From: Candidatus Flexifilum affinis | GTDB lineage: Bacteria; Chloroflexota; Anaerolineae; Aggregatilineales; Phototrophicaceae | Length of the DNA stretch: 64,000 nucleotides | NCBI GenBank assembly: GCA_016713325.1 | Contig: JADJPJ010000043.1 | Coordinates: forward strand, 40,149 to 104,148 | Direction of reading: 5' to 3' | The notes under the pieces: model-generated | The model's input: only the letters and a program-made list of their open reading frames with translations | Databases searched by the model: none | Told to the model about the DNA's origin: nothing | Part shown: piece after piece, positions 52,313 through 61,767 of the stretch | Layout of the letters: every line of letters starts with the position of its first letter | How positions within the stretch are numbered: the stretch's first letter is position 1 | Position numbers and translations under genes: made by a program

Positions 52313-53497
52313 CTATAACGCCGCCGCCATCGCCTCCCCGAAATTCGGCAGCGCCCGCTCGATCATGCCGTCATTGGCCGTGAGCGACATACGGAAATAT
52401 CCCGGCATCTCGACGACCGAGCCGGGCAGACACAGGACGTTGTGCTGCGCCAGAGTTTCCGTAAACTGCCAGTCGTCGGCGATTGGCGAACGCGGCAGCA
52501 GGTAAAACGTGCCTTCGGGGGAATGGACGTCATAGCCCAGGGCGCGAAGATCGCGCACCAGCCAGTCGCGCTTGAACTGGAGATGCTCGATATCGATGGA
52601 GAGTTTTTCCAGGTCCGCCAGCGCGTGCTGCAGGAGCGCATTGGGAAACGAGAAGCCGCCCGCGAGCTGGGAGACCAGGATCGCCTGGCGCACCGCGGCA
52701 CGCGCTTCCATCGCCTCGGGCAGGGCGATATAGCCAATGCGCTGGCCGGGGGTCAGCAGCGTTTTGCCGTAGGTATAGATCAGCAGGGTGTTCGCGTACA
52801 GCGTCGCCGGGCTGACAAACGTCCGCCCATCATAGATGATCCGGCTGTAGGCTTCGTCCGAGATCAGATAGATCGCCCGCCCGTTTTTGCGACTGGCGGC
52901 CTCAAGCAAAGCGGCCAGCGCCTGAAGCGTCTCGGCGGGGTAGATCTTGCCGGTCGGGTTGTTGGGCGAATTGACGATGATTGCCCGCGTCCTGTCCGTT
53001 ATGGCGACCTCGATGGCCTCGAGGTCGAGGTCGAAGGTCTCAGGATCGACCCGGACTCGTACCGGCACGCCGCCGACCGCCCGGATCTGCATTTCGTAGA
53101 AAAACCAGGGCGGGACCATCATCAGGACCTCGTCGCCCGGATTGACCACCGTCTGAAGGGCCAATTGCAGGGCGGCGAATGCGCCGTTCGTCATCGCCAC
53201 GTCTTCCGGCTGGACGGCCAACCCTTTCCACTGGCGGAGGGACTCGGCGACCACCTGCTGGGCTTCCGGTTCGCTCAGTTTGTAGGCGAACCAGTTCTTG
53301 TCCTGCGGCGCAATGTGTTCCTGCAGGACCTCGGTATATTGCGCCAGGGGCATCTCATGCGGGTTGCCGATCGCAAAATCGCTGACTCCGGGCTTCGCCG
53401 CCCGCTCCAGGTACGGGGACTCCAGCATGAATTGCAGAAAGGGCTGCATGGCCGTGGCAAGCCCGGCAATGCGACTGGCGACAGGCGCTGATGACAT
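52313..53497 (-). CDS. PLP-dependent aminotransferase, class I/II
   Basis: 394 residues, fold type I. NSPNNPTGKIYP is the typical aspartate-family motif; the Schiff-base Lys lies in IYTYGKTLLTPGQRIGY, and PPWFFYEM matches the PLP-stacking region. Arg in FRMSLTAND would bind the substrate carboxylate. The substrate amino acid cannot be told from the sequence. Single gene. Confidence 0.92.
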   Translation of the reverse strand: MSSAPVASRIAGLATAMQPFLQFMLESPYLERAAKPGVSDFAIGNPHEMPLAQYTEVLQEHIAPQDKNWFAYKLSEPEAQQVVAESLRQWKGLAVQPEDVAMTNGAFAALQLALQTVVNPGDEVLMMVPPWFFYEMQIRAVGGVPVRVRVDPETFDLDLEAIEVAITDRTRAIIVNSPNNPTGKIYPAETLQALAALLEAASRKNGRAIYLISDEAYSRIIYDGRTFVSPATLYANTLLIYTYGKTLLTPGQRIGYIALPEAMEARAAVRQAILVSQLAGGFSFPNALLQHALADLEKLSIDIEHLQFKRDWLVRDLRALGYDVHSPEGTFYLLPRSPIADDWQFTETLAQHNVLCLPGSVVEMPGYFRMSLTANDGMIERALPNFGEAMAAAL

Positions 53498-53691
53498 TTG
53501 AAACGCTCCTCGGCTCCCGAACCCGCTGTGATAAAACTATACAGCAGGTTTCGGAATTCCCGAGACAAATAGCCCCTGAGGGTTGGATGGGCGATCAGGC
53601 GCTCTGAGTATCCAAGAAAAGCTCCCTCGCCAGCATAGTTCACGTCAAGACACTTTTAAGGGTCGGCACGTCCGCCGGCGATGGGGCGAGA

Positions 53692-54153
53692 TCAGATGCG
53701 CCCGTACAGCCGGCCCCCGAACTCGTTAACCAGCTTGTCGTCCAGCTCGTCGGCGTACTCGGCGACCAGGCTGATCAGGCTGTTGGCTTCGACGGCGTCC
53801 AGGCCGTCGAGCGGGCGCTCGCTGAAGACGTAGACCACATCCAGGTAGACGCCCATCGCCGCCGAGGTGAGCTGGAGGTTCAGCTCCAGCAGGTGGCGGT
53901 AGAGCGGCAGGAGGTTGGTCATCGGCAGGTGGACGATGGGCGCCAGGATTTGCAGATAGCCCACGTCGTCCTGCTGCGTCACATAGACCTCGATGGCCGC
54001 CGACCCACGCTGGAAGCGCCAGCCGAAGCCGTCGGCGGTGTTCATGCGCGACTGGGCCGGATCGACGCCAATCTCCAGCAGGATTTGCTCGACGATCTGC
54101 ACATGGTTCTGAACGCGCGGGGTGCCGCGTCGTCCTCCGCCCAGGTTAAACAT
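53692..54153 (-). CDS. YbjN-like / type III chaperone-fold protein
   Basis: 153 residues from the ATG at 54153, with AAGGAG eight bases upstream; an in-frame start at 54177 has no such site. Pattern VQIVEQILLEIG, FQRGSAAIEVYVTQQDDVGYLQILAPI, LYRHLLELNLQLTSAAMGVY fits the YbjN family, which shares the secretion-chaperone fold. Role unknown; probably cytoplasmic protein binding. Confidence 0.8.
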   Translation of the reverse strand: MFNLGGGRRGTPRVQNHVQIVEQILLEIGVDPAQSRMNTADGFGWRFQRGSAAIEVYVTQQDDVGYLQILAPIVHLPMTNLLPLYRHLLELNLQLTSAAMGVYLDVVYVFSERPLDGLDAVEANSLISLVAEYADELDDKLVNEFGGRLYGRI

Positions 54154-54242
54154 ACCTGCGTCTCCTTCACCGGACACGGATGGGATGCGAACGAAACTGC
54201 CTCAAGCGTACAACGCGACCGGTGGGAAGCGCAAATCGGCCT

Positions 54243-55742
54243 TCAGGGCACCCCGCTCTCGCCAAAGTTCGATGCCAGTAGCGAGAAGTCGCTGATGTTG
54301 ACGGCCGCGTCACCGTTGAAATCCGCCCGCGCGTCATAGCCCGCTCCGCCGCTGACCGCCCCGAACGCCGCGGCCAGGATGGAGAAGTCGGTAATGGTCA
54401 CGCTGTTGCTGTCATCCGCATCGCCCTCGCGAAGTGGATCGCCGATCCCAGTGAGTGAATCCCCCGGAGTGAGCAGCACCGGCACGATCTTCGCCAGCGT
54501 GCGATCCGTCTTGATCCACAGATCGTAGGCGCCGGGAAAAAGGTCGCTGAGGAAGATGCGTCCGAAGGTATTCGACGTCTGAGCTATCGTCTGGTAGGGT
54601 GCGCCCCCGCCCGACGGACGTACTTCGACGCGGGTGTTGGCGATCCAGGTGTTTCCTGGCGGGTTGGCTCGCCCTTGCAAGTTGAGCTGCACGGTCAAGG
54701 AAGTGGGTGGCGCGTACTCGTAGGCACCCATGTCGACGACCGTGTTGAGGATGCGCGGGCGGTTCGCCTGATCGCGGTCGGCGCCAACGGGAATGAGCGA
54801 GTTGCTGCCGGCATCAATGACCGGGCTGCCCTCCAGCGGGCGCAGGAACAGCGCCGTGGGGGTCGCCGCTTCCAGGTTCGGATCGATGCCCGTCTTGTTA
54901 CCGTTTGAGCCGTCCAGCGCCCCACAAGAGTGATCTTCAACCAGGGTGTTGCGCGCCATGAACGTCGATCCCGGCAGGTTCAGGCATTCGTTTCCTTGAA
55001 CGTTGTTGGCGATGATGCTGTTGTCCACGAGTGCTGTGCCAGTATTGGCAAGGCCTACGCCGAAGGGAACGGTATTCTGACTGATCGTCACGTTGTAGAG
55101 GAACAGGATGGCATTCTCCATGTTGGTCACGATGCCTGGGGATCCGGAATTCGAGTGGAATGTCGTATTGGCCAGGCTGGCGATTCCCACGTTGAACAGG
55201 CCCGTTGAACCCCCGTTGCGAACACTGCTGCGCTGCATATTGAGCAGCCCATAATTGTCGACAGCATTGCCAAAGTTGTACTCCAGCACCACGTTTCTCA
55301 TCGTCAGCTCACCCCGGTTTGTCACCGCCGTGAGAAACGAGTCGCGCACCGTGAGATCGCGGATCTCCACCTTCGCGGAGGGATCAACTGCCAGGAGACC
55401 GGGGCGACTGCTTGTTGGGTCGCCGTCATCGATGCTCAGCAGTGCCGAGCCATTGCCCAGTATCGTCAGCAAATAGCCCGCGTCGGCCTGGACGTTCAGC
55501 AGCACAGCGGATTCATACGCGCAGGCCTCTCCCAGCGAGAGGGTATCCGGCTCGCCATTGGACCCGGCAGCCGCCAGGGCCGCGACCAATGCGGCTGTGT
55601 CGCCTACGCCGGCCGTACAGGGAATGGTGAACGTGCTGGCGAACGCTGTCGGAAGCCGCCCGAGAATCAGCGACAGCAGCAGCGCCAATGCGGCGACGCG
55701 AGATACCGTACGGCGCAGAACCAGGCTGGGGAGGTCGCACAT
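54243..55742 (-). CDS. Secreted beta-helix protein with choice-of-anchor Q and dockerin-like end
   Basis: 499 residues. Signal peptide about 1-35 (VAALALLLSLILGRLPTAFA). Residues 60-300 form right-handed beta-helix repeats; GSPVIDAGSNSLIPVGADRD to NTVVDMGAYEY is the choice-of-anchor Q signature. The C-terminus has two calcium loops of dockerin type I (DADDSNSVTITDFSILAAAF and DFNGDAAVNISDFSLLASNF). The same arrangement occurs, but frameshifted, at 29497-30460. No cohesin is seen in the window. Confidence 0.87.
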   Translation of the reverse strand: MCDLPSLVLRRTVSRVAALALLLSLILGRLPTAFASTFTIPCTAGVGDTAALVAALAAAGSNGEPDTLSLGEACAYESAVLLNVQADAGYLLTILGNGSALLSIDDGDPTSSRPGLLAVDPSAKVEIRDLTVRDSFLTAVTNRGELTMRNVVLEYNFGNAVDNYGLLNMQRSSVRNGGSTGLFNVGIASLANTTFHSNSGSPGIVTNMENAILFLYNVTISQNTVPFGVGLANTGTALVDNSIIANNVQGNECLNLPGSTFMARNTLVEDHSCGALDGSNGNKTGIDPNLEAATPTALFLRPLEGSPVIDAGSNSLIPVGADRDQANRPRILNTVVDMGAYEYAPPTSLTVQLNLQGRANPPGNTWIANTRVEVRPSGGGAPYQTIAQTSNTFGRIFLSDLFPGAYDLWIKTDRTLAKIVPVLLTPGDSLTGIGDPLREGDADDSNSVTITDFSILAAAFGAVSGGAGYDARADFNGDAAVNISDFSLLASNFGESGVP

Positions 55743-56069
55743 TATCGGAATTCCTGATCAACGGACATGGCTACTGTATGTCGATTTTGCGGGGAAGGCA
55801 ACCGAAAAACCTCACTCCCCGCCCGCCTCTGCGTGCCGGCGAGTGGGAGACAAAACGAGGGCGCCTCTTGGACGCCCTCGAAATAGGAGATGGGAGTGAT
55901 TTGCGGGAGGACACATGGGTCCTCCCCTACGATTTGAAACGGGCGATCCGCGGGGCGTAGGGGGCGACCCATGTGTCGCCCCGTGATAGGCGAATCGGCG
56001 TGTTGCAGAATGGGCGGGTGATTGTCGGGCGGACCAGCGTGTCCGCCCGCAACGCTCTCATTCCTCGCC
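55743..56069. repeat. Intergenic region with three palindromes
   Basis: 327 bp. GGGAGGAC/GTCCTCCC (55905-55926) plus CTACG, GTAGGGGGCGAC/GTCGCCCC (55961-55982), and GGGCGGAC/GTCCGCCC (56027-56048). A CCTCACTCCC fragment at about 55810. No gene. Confidence 0.75.
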
Positions 56070-57911
56070 TTACACCTGCCCGAGCGCGGCCAGCTCCTGA
56101 GTCCCGAGCTTGGGCGCGTTCTCGATGTAGCTGAGCGACTGGTGGCGGAAGTAGGTGTTGTACAGCTCGGCGTAGTGGCCGCGCTGCTCCAGCAGCGACT
56201 CGTGATCGCCCTCTTCGATGATCTGCCCCTGGCGCAGCACGATGATGCGATCGGCCTCGCGGATGGTGGACAGGCGGTGGGCGATGACGATCGAGGTGCG
56301 GTCCTTCAGCACCACCTCCAGGCCTTCCTGGATGAGTGTCTCGGTCAGCGGGTCGACGCTGGCGGTGGCCTCGTCGAGGATGAAGATCGACGGCTTCTGC
56401 AGGAGCACGCGCGCCAGGCTGACCAGCTGCCGCTGGCCCATCGACAGGCTGCTGCCGCGCTCGCCGACCGGCGTGTTCAGTCCGTCGGGCAGGGTCCTGA
56501 GCCAGTCGCCCTGGCCGACCAGGTTGGCCGCCTGCTCGACCTCTTCGTCGGTGGCATCCGGCATGCCGTAGCGGATGTTGTCGCGGATCGTGCCTTCGAA
56601 CAGGAACGGCGACTGCGTCACAATGCCCAGGCGCGAGCGGTAGTCGGCCAGATCGAGCGAGCGGATGTCCTGCCCGTCGATCAGCAGCTTTCCCTCCTGG
56701 AACTCGTAGAAGCGGGCGACCAGCTTGCCGATGCTCGACTTGCCTGACCCGGTGTGGCCGACCAGGGCGATCGTCTCGCCGGCCTTGATGGTCAGCGAGA
56801 AGTCGGTCAACACCGGCTCGTCCTCGTTGTAGCGGAAGTTGACGTTCTCGAAGCGGATCTCGCCCTTGATCTCCGGCAGCTTGCGGCTGTCGGTCTGGAC
56901 CACCTTCGGCTCGGCGTCGATGAGCGCGAAGACGCGTTCGCCGGCGGCCAGACCGAGCTGGAACTGGCTCCAGAAGGAGGCGATGCTGGTCAGTGGGAAC
57001 CAGAACAGCGCCAACCCCTGGATGAACAGGTACCACTCGCCGGCGGTCAGCGATCCAGCCTGGGCGCTGAGCACGCCGAAGTAGACCAGCGCCGCCGTAC
57101 CCAGGCCGGCCAGCAGGTTGAGGATGGGGAAGATGGCGCTGAAGACGTAGCCCGTGCGCAGGTTGACGCTGTACGACTGGCTGTTCACGTCCAGGAACTC
57201 GTCGTAGATCGTCTTCTCCTGGCGGAAGGTCTTGGCCACCGAGATGCCGCTCACCGTCTCCTGGATGTGGGCGTTGACGATGGCGTTGATGCGCCGCGAG
57301 GCCGTCACCGTCTTGCGGGCGATCACCCGGAAAGAGAGTGCCGTGATGACGATGAAGGGGCTGAGCGCCAGGGTGAGCAGCGTGAGCTGCACGTTGACCG
57401 TGAACAGGTAGCCGATCAGGATGACCACCAGCAGGATCTGGCTCATCAGGTCGGTGGCCAGCGCCACGACCTGCGAGAACGACTGCGTGTCGGACGTCAC
57501 GCGGCTGACGATCTTGCCCGAGGGGATGGTGTCATAGAAGGACAGGTCGCGCTTCATGACCGCGTCGACGGCATCTTCGCGCAGCTTGAGCGTGACGTTG
57601 CCGATGGCCGACGCCGCGAGCCACTGCCGCATGGCGTTGAAGCACCAGGCGACCACGCCCAGCACCACGATGATCGCGGCGATGGTCAGCAGGGTGGCCA
57701 GGCTGGGATCGGCCTGGATGCGGTCCAGCCCCTCAGAGATGGCGATCGGCAGGCCGGTGTTGAGCAGCGAGGTCGCGAAGATGGCCAGCGACACCGCCGC
57801 CATGCGGCCCACCTGCGGCCGGAAGTAGCCCAGGATGCGCCGCACCAGGACGCGGTCGCCATAGGAACGGTCGTAGGACTCGGCGTCGAGTCCATCCATC
57901 AGGAAGCCCAT
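56070..57911 (-). CDS. ABC exporter half-transporter, catalytic-site subunit
   Basis: 613 residues: six-helix exporter domain (about 35-340) and ATPase. Walker A VGHTGSGKSS, Walker B IFILDEATASVD with the catalytic Glu, H-loop VIAHRLSTI, but signature LSMGQRQLVSLARVL where Gly is replaced by Met. Paired with the next gene it should form a heterodimeric multidrug or lipid exporter of the BmrCD/TM287-288 kind. Confidence 0.93.
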   Translation of the reverse strand: MGFLMDGLDAESYDRSYGDRVLVRRILGYFRPQVGRMAAVSLAIFATSLLNTGLPIAISEGLDRIQADPSLATLLTIAAIIVVLGVVAWCFNAMRQWLAASAIGNVTLKLREDAVDAVMKRDLSFYDTIPSGKIVSRVTSDTQSFSQVVALATDLMSQILLVVILIGYLFTVNVQLTLLTLALSPFIVITALSFRVIARKTVTASRRINAIVNAHIQETVSGISVAKTFRQEKTIYDEFLDVNSQSYSVNLRTGYVFSAIFPILNLLAGLGTAALVYFGVLSAQAGSLTAGEWYLFIQGLALFWFPLTSIASFWSQFQLGLAAGERVFALIDAEPKVVQTDSRKLPEIKGEIRFENVNFRYNEDEPVLTDFSLTIKAGETIALVGHTGSGKSSIGKLVARFYEFQEGKLLIDGQDIRSLDLADYRSRLGIVTQSPFLFEGTIRDNIRYGMPDATDEEVEQAANLVGQGDWLRTLPDGLNTPVGERGSSLSMGQRQLVSLARVLLQKPSIFILDEATASVDPLTETLIQEGLEVVLKDRTSIVIAHRLSTIREADRIIVLRQGQIIEEGDHESLLEQRGHYAELYNTYFRHQSLSYIENAPKLGTQELAALGQV

Positions 57912-57923
57912 ATCATTCGCTCC

Positions 57924-59708
57924 TTATGCCGCTTCGAGCGGCGGCAGTTCCACATCATAGCGGGCGAAGATGCGGCGGTACTGATCGGACGTGCGCAGCA
58001 GCGTGTCGTGATTACCGGCGGCTGTCACGCGCCCCCCTTCCAGCAGCAGGATGTGATCGGCCCAGCGGATCTGCGACAGGCGGTGGGTGATGAGCAGCGT
58101 CGTCCGGCCTTCCTGCGCCCGGCGGATGGCCTTCTGGATCTCGTCCTCGGTGGCGCTGTCGATGGCGCTGGTGGAGTCGTCCAGGATCAGGATGCGCGGG
58201 TTGGTCAGGAAGGCGCGGGCCAGGGCGATGCGCTGCCGCTGCCCACCGGAGAGGGTGACGCCGCGCTCGCCGACCATGGTCTGGTAGCCGTCCTTGAACG
58301 ACATGATGAAGTCGTGCGCCTGCGCCTCGCGGGCCGCCCGCTCGATTTCTTGTTGCGGCGTGTCCGGCGCGCCGAAGGCGATGTTCTCGCCGAGGGTGCG
58401 CGAGAACAGGAAGACGTCCTGCTCGATCTTGCTGATCTGCGAGCGCAGGGTCGCCAGACTCCAGTCGCGCACGTCCACCCCGTCGATCAGGATACGGCCG
58501 GCGGTCACGTCGTAGGTCCGGTTGATCAGGTCGGTCAGCGTGCTCTTGCCGGAACCGGTCTGGCCGACGATGGCGATGGTCTCGCCCGGTTTGATGTGGA
58601 AGGAGATGTTCTCCAGTACCGTGCCGTCCTCGTAGCCGAAGCTGACGTTCTCGAAGACGATTTCGCCACGCATGGTCTCCTTGTAGCCCTGGGCGTTCTC
58701 GTCCAGATCGGCCTCGGCGTTGATGATGTGGAGCACGCGCTCGCCGCTGGCGATGCCGAGCTGCACCAGCGAGAAGGAGAAGATGGAGATGAAGATGGGG
58801 AAGCGCAGCGTCGCCAGCAGACCGGTCACTGCCACCACGCCGGCGAAGGAGACCGTCCCCTGCCCGAAGAGGATCATGCTGTGCAGGAAGCCCAGCCCGA
58901 GCGCGAAGGCGTAGAACAGCGTCGGCAGGTAGCCCGCCTCGACCCGACCCTGCTCCGCGAAGTAGTCACGGTAGCGCTTGGCGTTGTCGCGGAACTTGCG
59001 CCGCTCGAATGGCTCCTGCGCGCTGGCCTTGACCACCTCGATGCCGGAGATCGTCTCTTCCAGGGCGGCATTGAGCGCGCCGAAGGCCATGCGCTGGTTG
59101 CCGACCACCGGGTTGAGCCGTTTCGAGTAAGCCCGCACGGTGACGATGTAGACCAGCACGAACAGGGCAGGCACCAGCAGCAGTTCGACTTTGACGGTGG
59201 CGATCCAGAACATGGGGATGGCGATGCCCAGGATGGTCTCGAAGATGAAGAGCACGCCGGGGTTGATCATGCCGTTCATCATCTGCACGTCGTCGGTGGC
59301 GCGGGCCATGATGTCGCCGACGCGCTGCCGGTCGTGGAAGGTCTGGCTCTTGCCGAGCAGGCTGGTGTACAGCTCTTCGCGGGCGTCGCGTTCCAGCCGC
59401 TGCGCCACCGTCTGAAGGGAGAGCGAAGCGATCAGAGCCGAGGTGCTGTCCAGGATCAGGACCACAAGGACGCTCAGCGCGATGGTCGCCAGGCCGTTGA
59501 CGGTCGGGTTGAGGATTTCATCGGCCGCGGCGCCGATCAGCACGCGCGCATACGAGTAGGAAAACCAGGCGATCAGGTAGAAGACGACGATGCCGACCAG
59601 AAGGAGCCTATACCGCCCCACGTGGGACAGTATCCAGCGAACCGCGCTGCGACGATTGTAGGGGTAGGCGGACGCCACAGTGAACTCGCTGCGTTGAGCC
59701 ATGAACAT
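57924..59708 (-). CDS. ABC exporter half-transporter, degenerate-site subunit
   Basis: 594 residues, six-helix exporter domain plus ATPase. Walker A VGQTGSGKST and a canonical signature [15 protein letters not shown], but Walker B reads ILILDDSTSAID, with Asp in place of the catalytic Glu. With the partner 12 bp downstream, one ATP site has Glu plus LSGGQ (active) and the other Asp plus LSMGQ (degenerate), the usual asymmetric design. First gene of the operon, controlled from the palindrome at 59746-59761. Confidence 0.93.
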   Translation of the reverse strand: MFMAQRSEFTVASAYPYNRRSAVRWILSHVGRYRLLLVGIVVFYLIAWFSYSYARVLIGAAADEILNPTVNGLATIALSVLVVLILDSTSALIASLSLQTVAQRLERDAREELYTSLLGKSQTFHDRQRVGDIMARATDDVQMMNGMINPGVLFIFETILGIAIPMFWIATVKVELLLVPALFVLVYIVTVRAYSKRLNPVVGNQRMAFGALNAALEETISGIEVVKASAQEPFERRKFRDNAKRYRDYFAEQGRVEAGYLPTLFYAFALGLGFLHSMILFGQGTVSFAGVVAVTGLLATLRFPIFISIFSFSLVQLGIASGERVLHIINAEADLDENAQGYKETMRGEIVFENVSFGYEDGTVLENISFHIKPGETIAIVGQTGSGKSTLTDLINRTYDVTAGRILIDGVDVRDWSLATLRSQISKIEQDVFLFSRTLGENIAFGAPDTPQQEIERAAREAQAHDFIMSFKDGYQTMVGERGVTLSGGQRQRIALARAFLTNPRILILDDSTSAIDSATEDEIQKAIRRAQEGRTTLLITHRLSQIRWADHILLLEGGRVTAAGNHDTLLRTSDQYRRIFARYDVELPPLEAA

Positions 59709-59738
59709 CTCCTTGCAGGATGTTTGGGCAGACAGACA

Positions 59739-59767
59739 AGTATACTAGAACTTAGGTTCTAACGCAA
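59739..59767 (-). promoter_or_regulatory. Promoter and palindromic operator of the ABC exporter operon
   Basis: Minus strand: TTGCGT (59762-59767), 17 bp, TATACT (59739-59744). The spacer is an inverted repeat TAGAAC-4-GTTCTA (59746-59761), the layout of a MarR- or TetR-type repressor site. No such regulator is in the immediate neighbourhood. Confidence 0.65.
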
Positions 59768-59882
59768 TGAACTTTGTTATGTGCGAACGGGACGCAAAAG
59801 GATACCGCTGGGTCTAGAAAAGGTCAAGAGCGCTCTTAAGCGTTGTTGAATGACCGACTTTTCACAGATGTGTCCGGTATAC

Positions 59883-59917
59883 TTGACATGAAGTATGATA
59901 AAGCATACACTGTGTCA
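59883..59917 (+). promoter_or_regulatory. Promoter overlapped by a 34-bp symmetrical operator
   Basis: TTGACA (59883-59888), 17 bp, TACACT (59906-59911). Overlying it is a two-part dyad, TGACA-4-GTATG-6-CATAC-4-TGTCA (59884-59917), with both arm pairs perfect and equally spaced. The natural candidate ligand is the XRE protein encoded two genes downstream. Confidence 0.75.
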
Positions 59918-59957
59918 TGTAAACCGGACTTGAAGTGAACTACCCAGGGAGTGGCCT

Positions 59958-60404
59958 ATGTCGTATCAGGAAAGACGCGCGCTGGTTTCCATCCTCAGCA
60001 CCATCGTCATTTCGGTCGTGTACTTCCGTTTCATGTTCGAGCGGATGCCCGACGCCAGCGCTTATTCGCCGGAAATGTTCAAGTACTGGGGCACGGTCTT
60101 CGTGCTCCTGATCCCGGTGACGATCGTCGCCAAAATTATCGTCACCATCGTCTTCAGCATCCTCAACACCATCGCCACGCGCGAGGGCGAACCCGCCTTT
60201 CAGGACGAGCGCGACCGGCTGATCGACCTCAAGTCGATGCGCACGGGCTTCGTGATCTTCATGATCGCCATCGTGCTGGGCATCGGGTCGCTGGCCCTGG
60301 ACATGCCGCCGACGGTCATGTTCCTGTGCTTCTTCGCCGGCGGCATCGCCTCCGACGTGGCCTCGGACGTCTCGCAGTTCCTGCTCTACCGCCGAGGGGT
60401 GTGA
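59958..60404 (+). CDS. Four-helix membrane protein (DUF2178-like)
   Basis: 148 residues, four predicted membrane helices (about 10-27, 45-72, 95-115, 118-137) and a cytoplasmic loop EPAFQDERDRLIDLKSMRTG. Small membrane proteins of this kind are commonly paired with a short XRE regulator, as here (start 1 bp after its stop). Function unknown. Confidence 0.8.
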   Translation: MSYQERRALVSILSTIVISVVYFRFMFERMPDASAYSPEMFKYWGTVFVLLIPVTIVAKIIVTIVFSILNTIATREGEPAFQDERDRLIDLKSMRTGFVIFMIAIVLGIGSLALDMPPTVMFLCFFAGGIASDVASDVSQFLLYRRGV

Positions 60405-60405
60405 C

Positions 60406-60627
60406 GTGCGCAAGATCGTCATTCACAACCACGTGCGCAAACTGCGCTTCAACCAGGGCGAGATGACTCAGCAGCAGCTGGCCGAGCAGGTGGGCGTGAC
60501 CCGCCAGACCATCGTCGCCATCGAAAAAGAGCAGTACACGCCATCGCTGGAGCTGGCCTTTCGCATCGCCCTGGTGTTCAACCTGCCGCTGGAAGAGGTG
60601 TTCTACCTGGAAGTTCCCGCGCCCTGA
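60406..60627 (+). CDS. XRE-family small transcriptional regulator
   Basis: 73 residues with a GTG start. The helix-turn-helix covers nearly the whole protein: KLRFNQGEMTQQQLAEQVGV then TRQTIVAIEKEQYTPSLELA, ending FNLPLEEVFYLE. This is the YozG-like minimal repressor type. It probably represses its own operon through the 34-bp dyad at 59884-59917. Confidence 0.92.
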   Translation: MRKIVIHNHVRKLRFNQGEMTQQQLAEQVGVTRQTIVAIEKEQYTPSLELAFRIALVFNLPLEEVFYLEVPAP

Positions 60628-60789
60628 GCGCTGAACCTACCCACCGGCGCCGCTGAACCCGGCGGCATCCCAACCTTTCACCATTCATCTTTCCATACGT
60701 CCATCGCCGGCCCTGTGTTTAAACACAGCGCCCCAGTTCGAACTTTGCCAATTTTCAGCAGCGAATCGACGCTGCACAGGAGAAAAATC

Positions 60790-61767
60790 ATGAAGGCTAT
60801 CGTGTGCACCGCTTACGGCTCTCCCGACGTCCTGAAGCTTCAGGAGCTCGCTCGACCCGCCCCGAAGGACAACGAGGTGCTGGTCAAAGTTCATACAGCC
60901 GTCGTTGGCCCGGCCGATTGCGCCTTTCGCAAGGGTGATCCCTTCATCGTCCGGCTGATCTACGGCCTGCGCAAACCGCGTATCGCGACCCAGGGTGCCG
61001 AGTTTGCCGGGCAGATCGTGGCGGTAGGGTCAGCCGTCACGCAGTTCAAACCCGGCGACCGCGTCTGCGGTCTGAGCCCAGACAGCATGGGCGCCCACGC
61101 CGAGTACCTGTGTATCCCGGAAGACAAGCCGATCATCCACACGCCGGAGGGCATGAGCGAGGAAGAGGCGGTCGGGATCATCGACGGGGCGGCCACGGCG
61201 CTGACCTTTCTGAAAGCGGTGGCGCATCTCCAGCCCGGCCAGTCGGTGCTGATCAACGGCGCGTCCGGGTCTGTCGGCGCCTACGGGGTGCAGATCGCGA
61301 AGGCCTTCGGCGCGCAGGTCACTGGCGTGTGCAGCACGGCCAACGTCGAGCTGGTGCGCTCGTTGGGCGCCGATCACGTCATCGACTACACCCAGACCGA
61401 TTTCACCCGCACGGGCCAGACTTACGACGTGATCTTCGACGCCGTGGGCAAGAGCACCTTCGGCAAGTGCAAGCGCGCGCTCAAGCCGCGGGGGCAGTAT
61501 CTGACGACGGTGCCGACGCTGTCGATGGCCTCGGCCGTGCTGCGGACGGCGCTGTTCGGGCGGCGCAAGGCGAAGTTTACGACCGCCGGCCTGAAACAGA
61601 CGAAGGCGCGTCTGACGGAGCTGGCGGATCTGTTTGCAGCCGGCAAGCTGCGCGCAGTGATCGACCGGCGCTACCCGCTGGACCAGGTGCCGGAGGCGCA
61701 CCGCTACGTCGACACGGGACGCAAACGGGGGAACGTCATCATCACCGTGGCGCCGGCGGCCGCCTGA
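60790..61767 (+). CDS. MDR-family NAD(P)-dependent oxidoreductase
   Basis: 325 residues from the ATG at 60790 (AGGAG 8 bases upstream). Quinone-oxidoreductase subgroup without catalytic zinc: ARPAPKDNEVLVKVHTAVVG, GAEFAGQIVAVGSAV, nucleotide-binding NGASGSVGAYGVQIAKAFGA, C-terminal YPLDQVPEAHRYVDTGRKRG. Likely reduces activated double bonds or quinones; exact substrate unknown. Confidence 0.9.
   Translation: MKAIVCTAYGSPDVLKLQELARPAPKDNEVLVKVHTAVVGPADCAFRKGDPFIVRLIYGLRKPRIATQGAEFAGQIVAVGSAVTQFKPGDRVCGLSPDSMGAHAEYLCIPEDKPIIHTPEGMSEEEAVGIIDGAATALTFLKAVAHLQPGQSVLINGASGSVGAYGVQIAKAFGAQVTGVCSTANVELVRSLGADHVIDYTQTDFTRTGQTYDVIFDAVGKSTFGKCKRALKPRGQYLTTVPTLSMASAVLRTALFGRRKAKFTTAGLKQTKARLTELADLFAAGKLRAVIDRRYPLDQVPEAHRYVDTGRKRGNVIITVAPAAA

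Noticed and set aside
53498..53691. Coding potential between the aminotransferase and YbjN-like genes
   Set aside because: The 194-bp gap has only an out-of-frame extension of the aminotransferase region; no ribosome site or motif.
56754..59762. 1002-codon open frame antisense to the ABC exporter genes
   Set aside because: It is the complement of two clearly conserved ABC genes; the composition (Asp/Glu/Gln/Gly/Arg/His-rich) is that of a GC-rich shadow frame and it has no recognisable domain.
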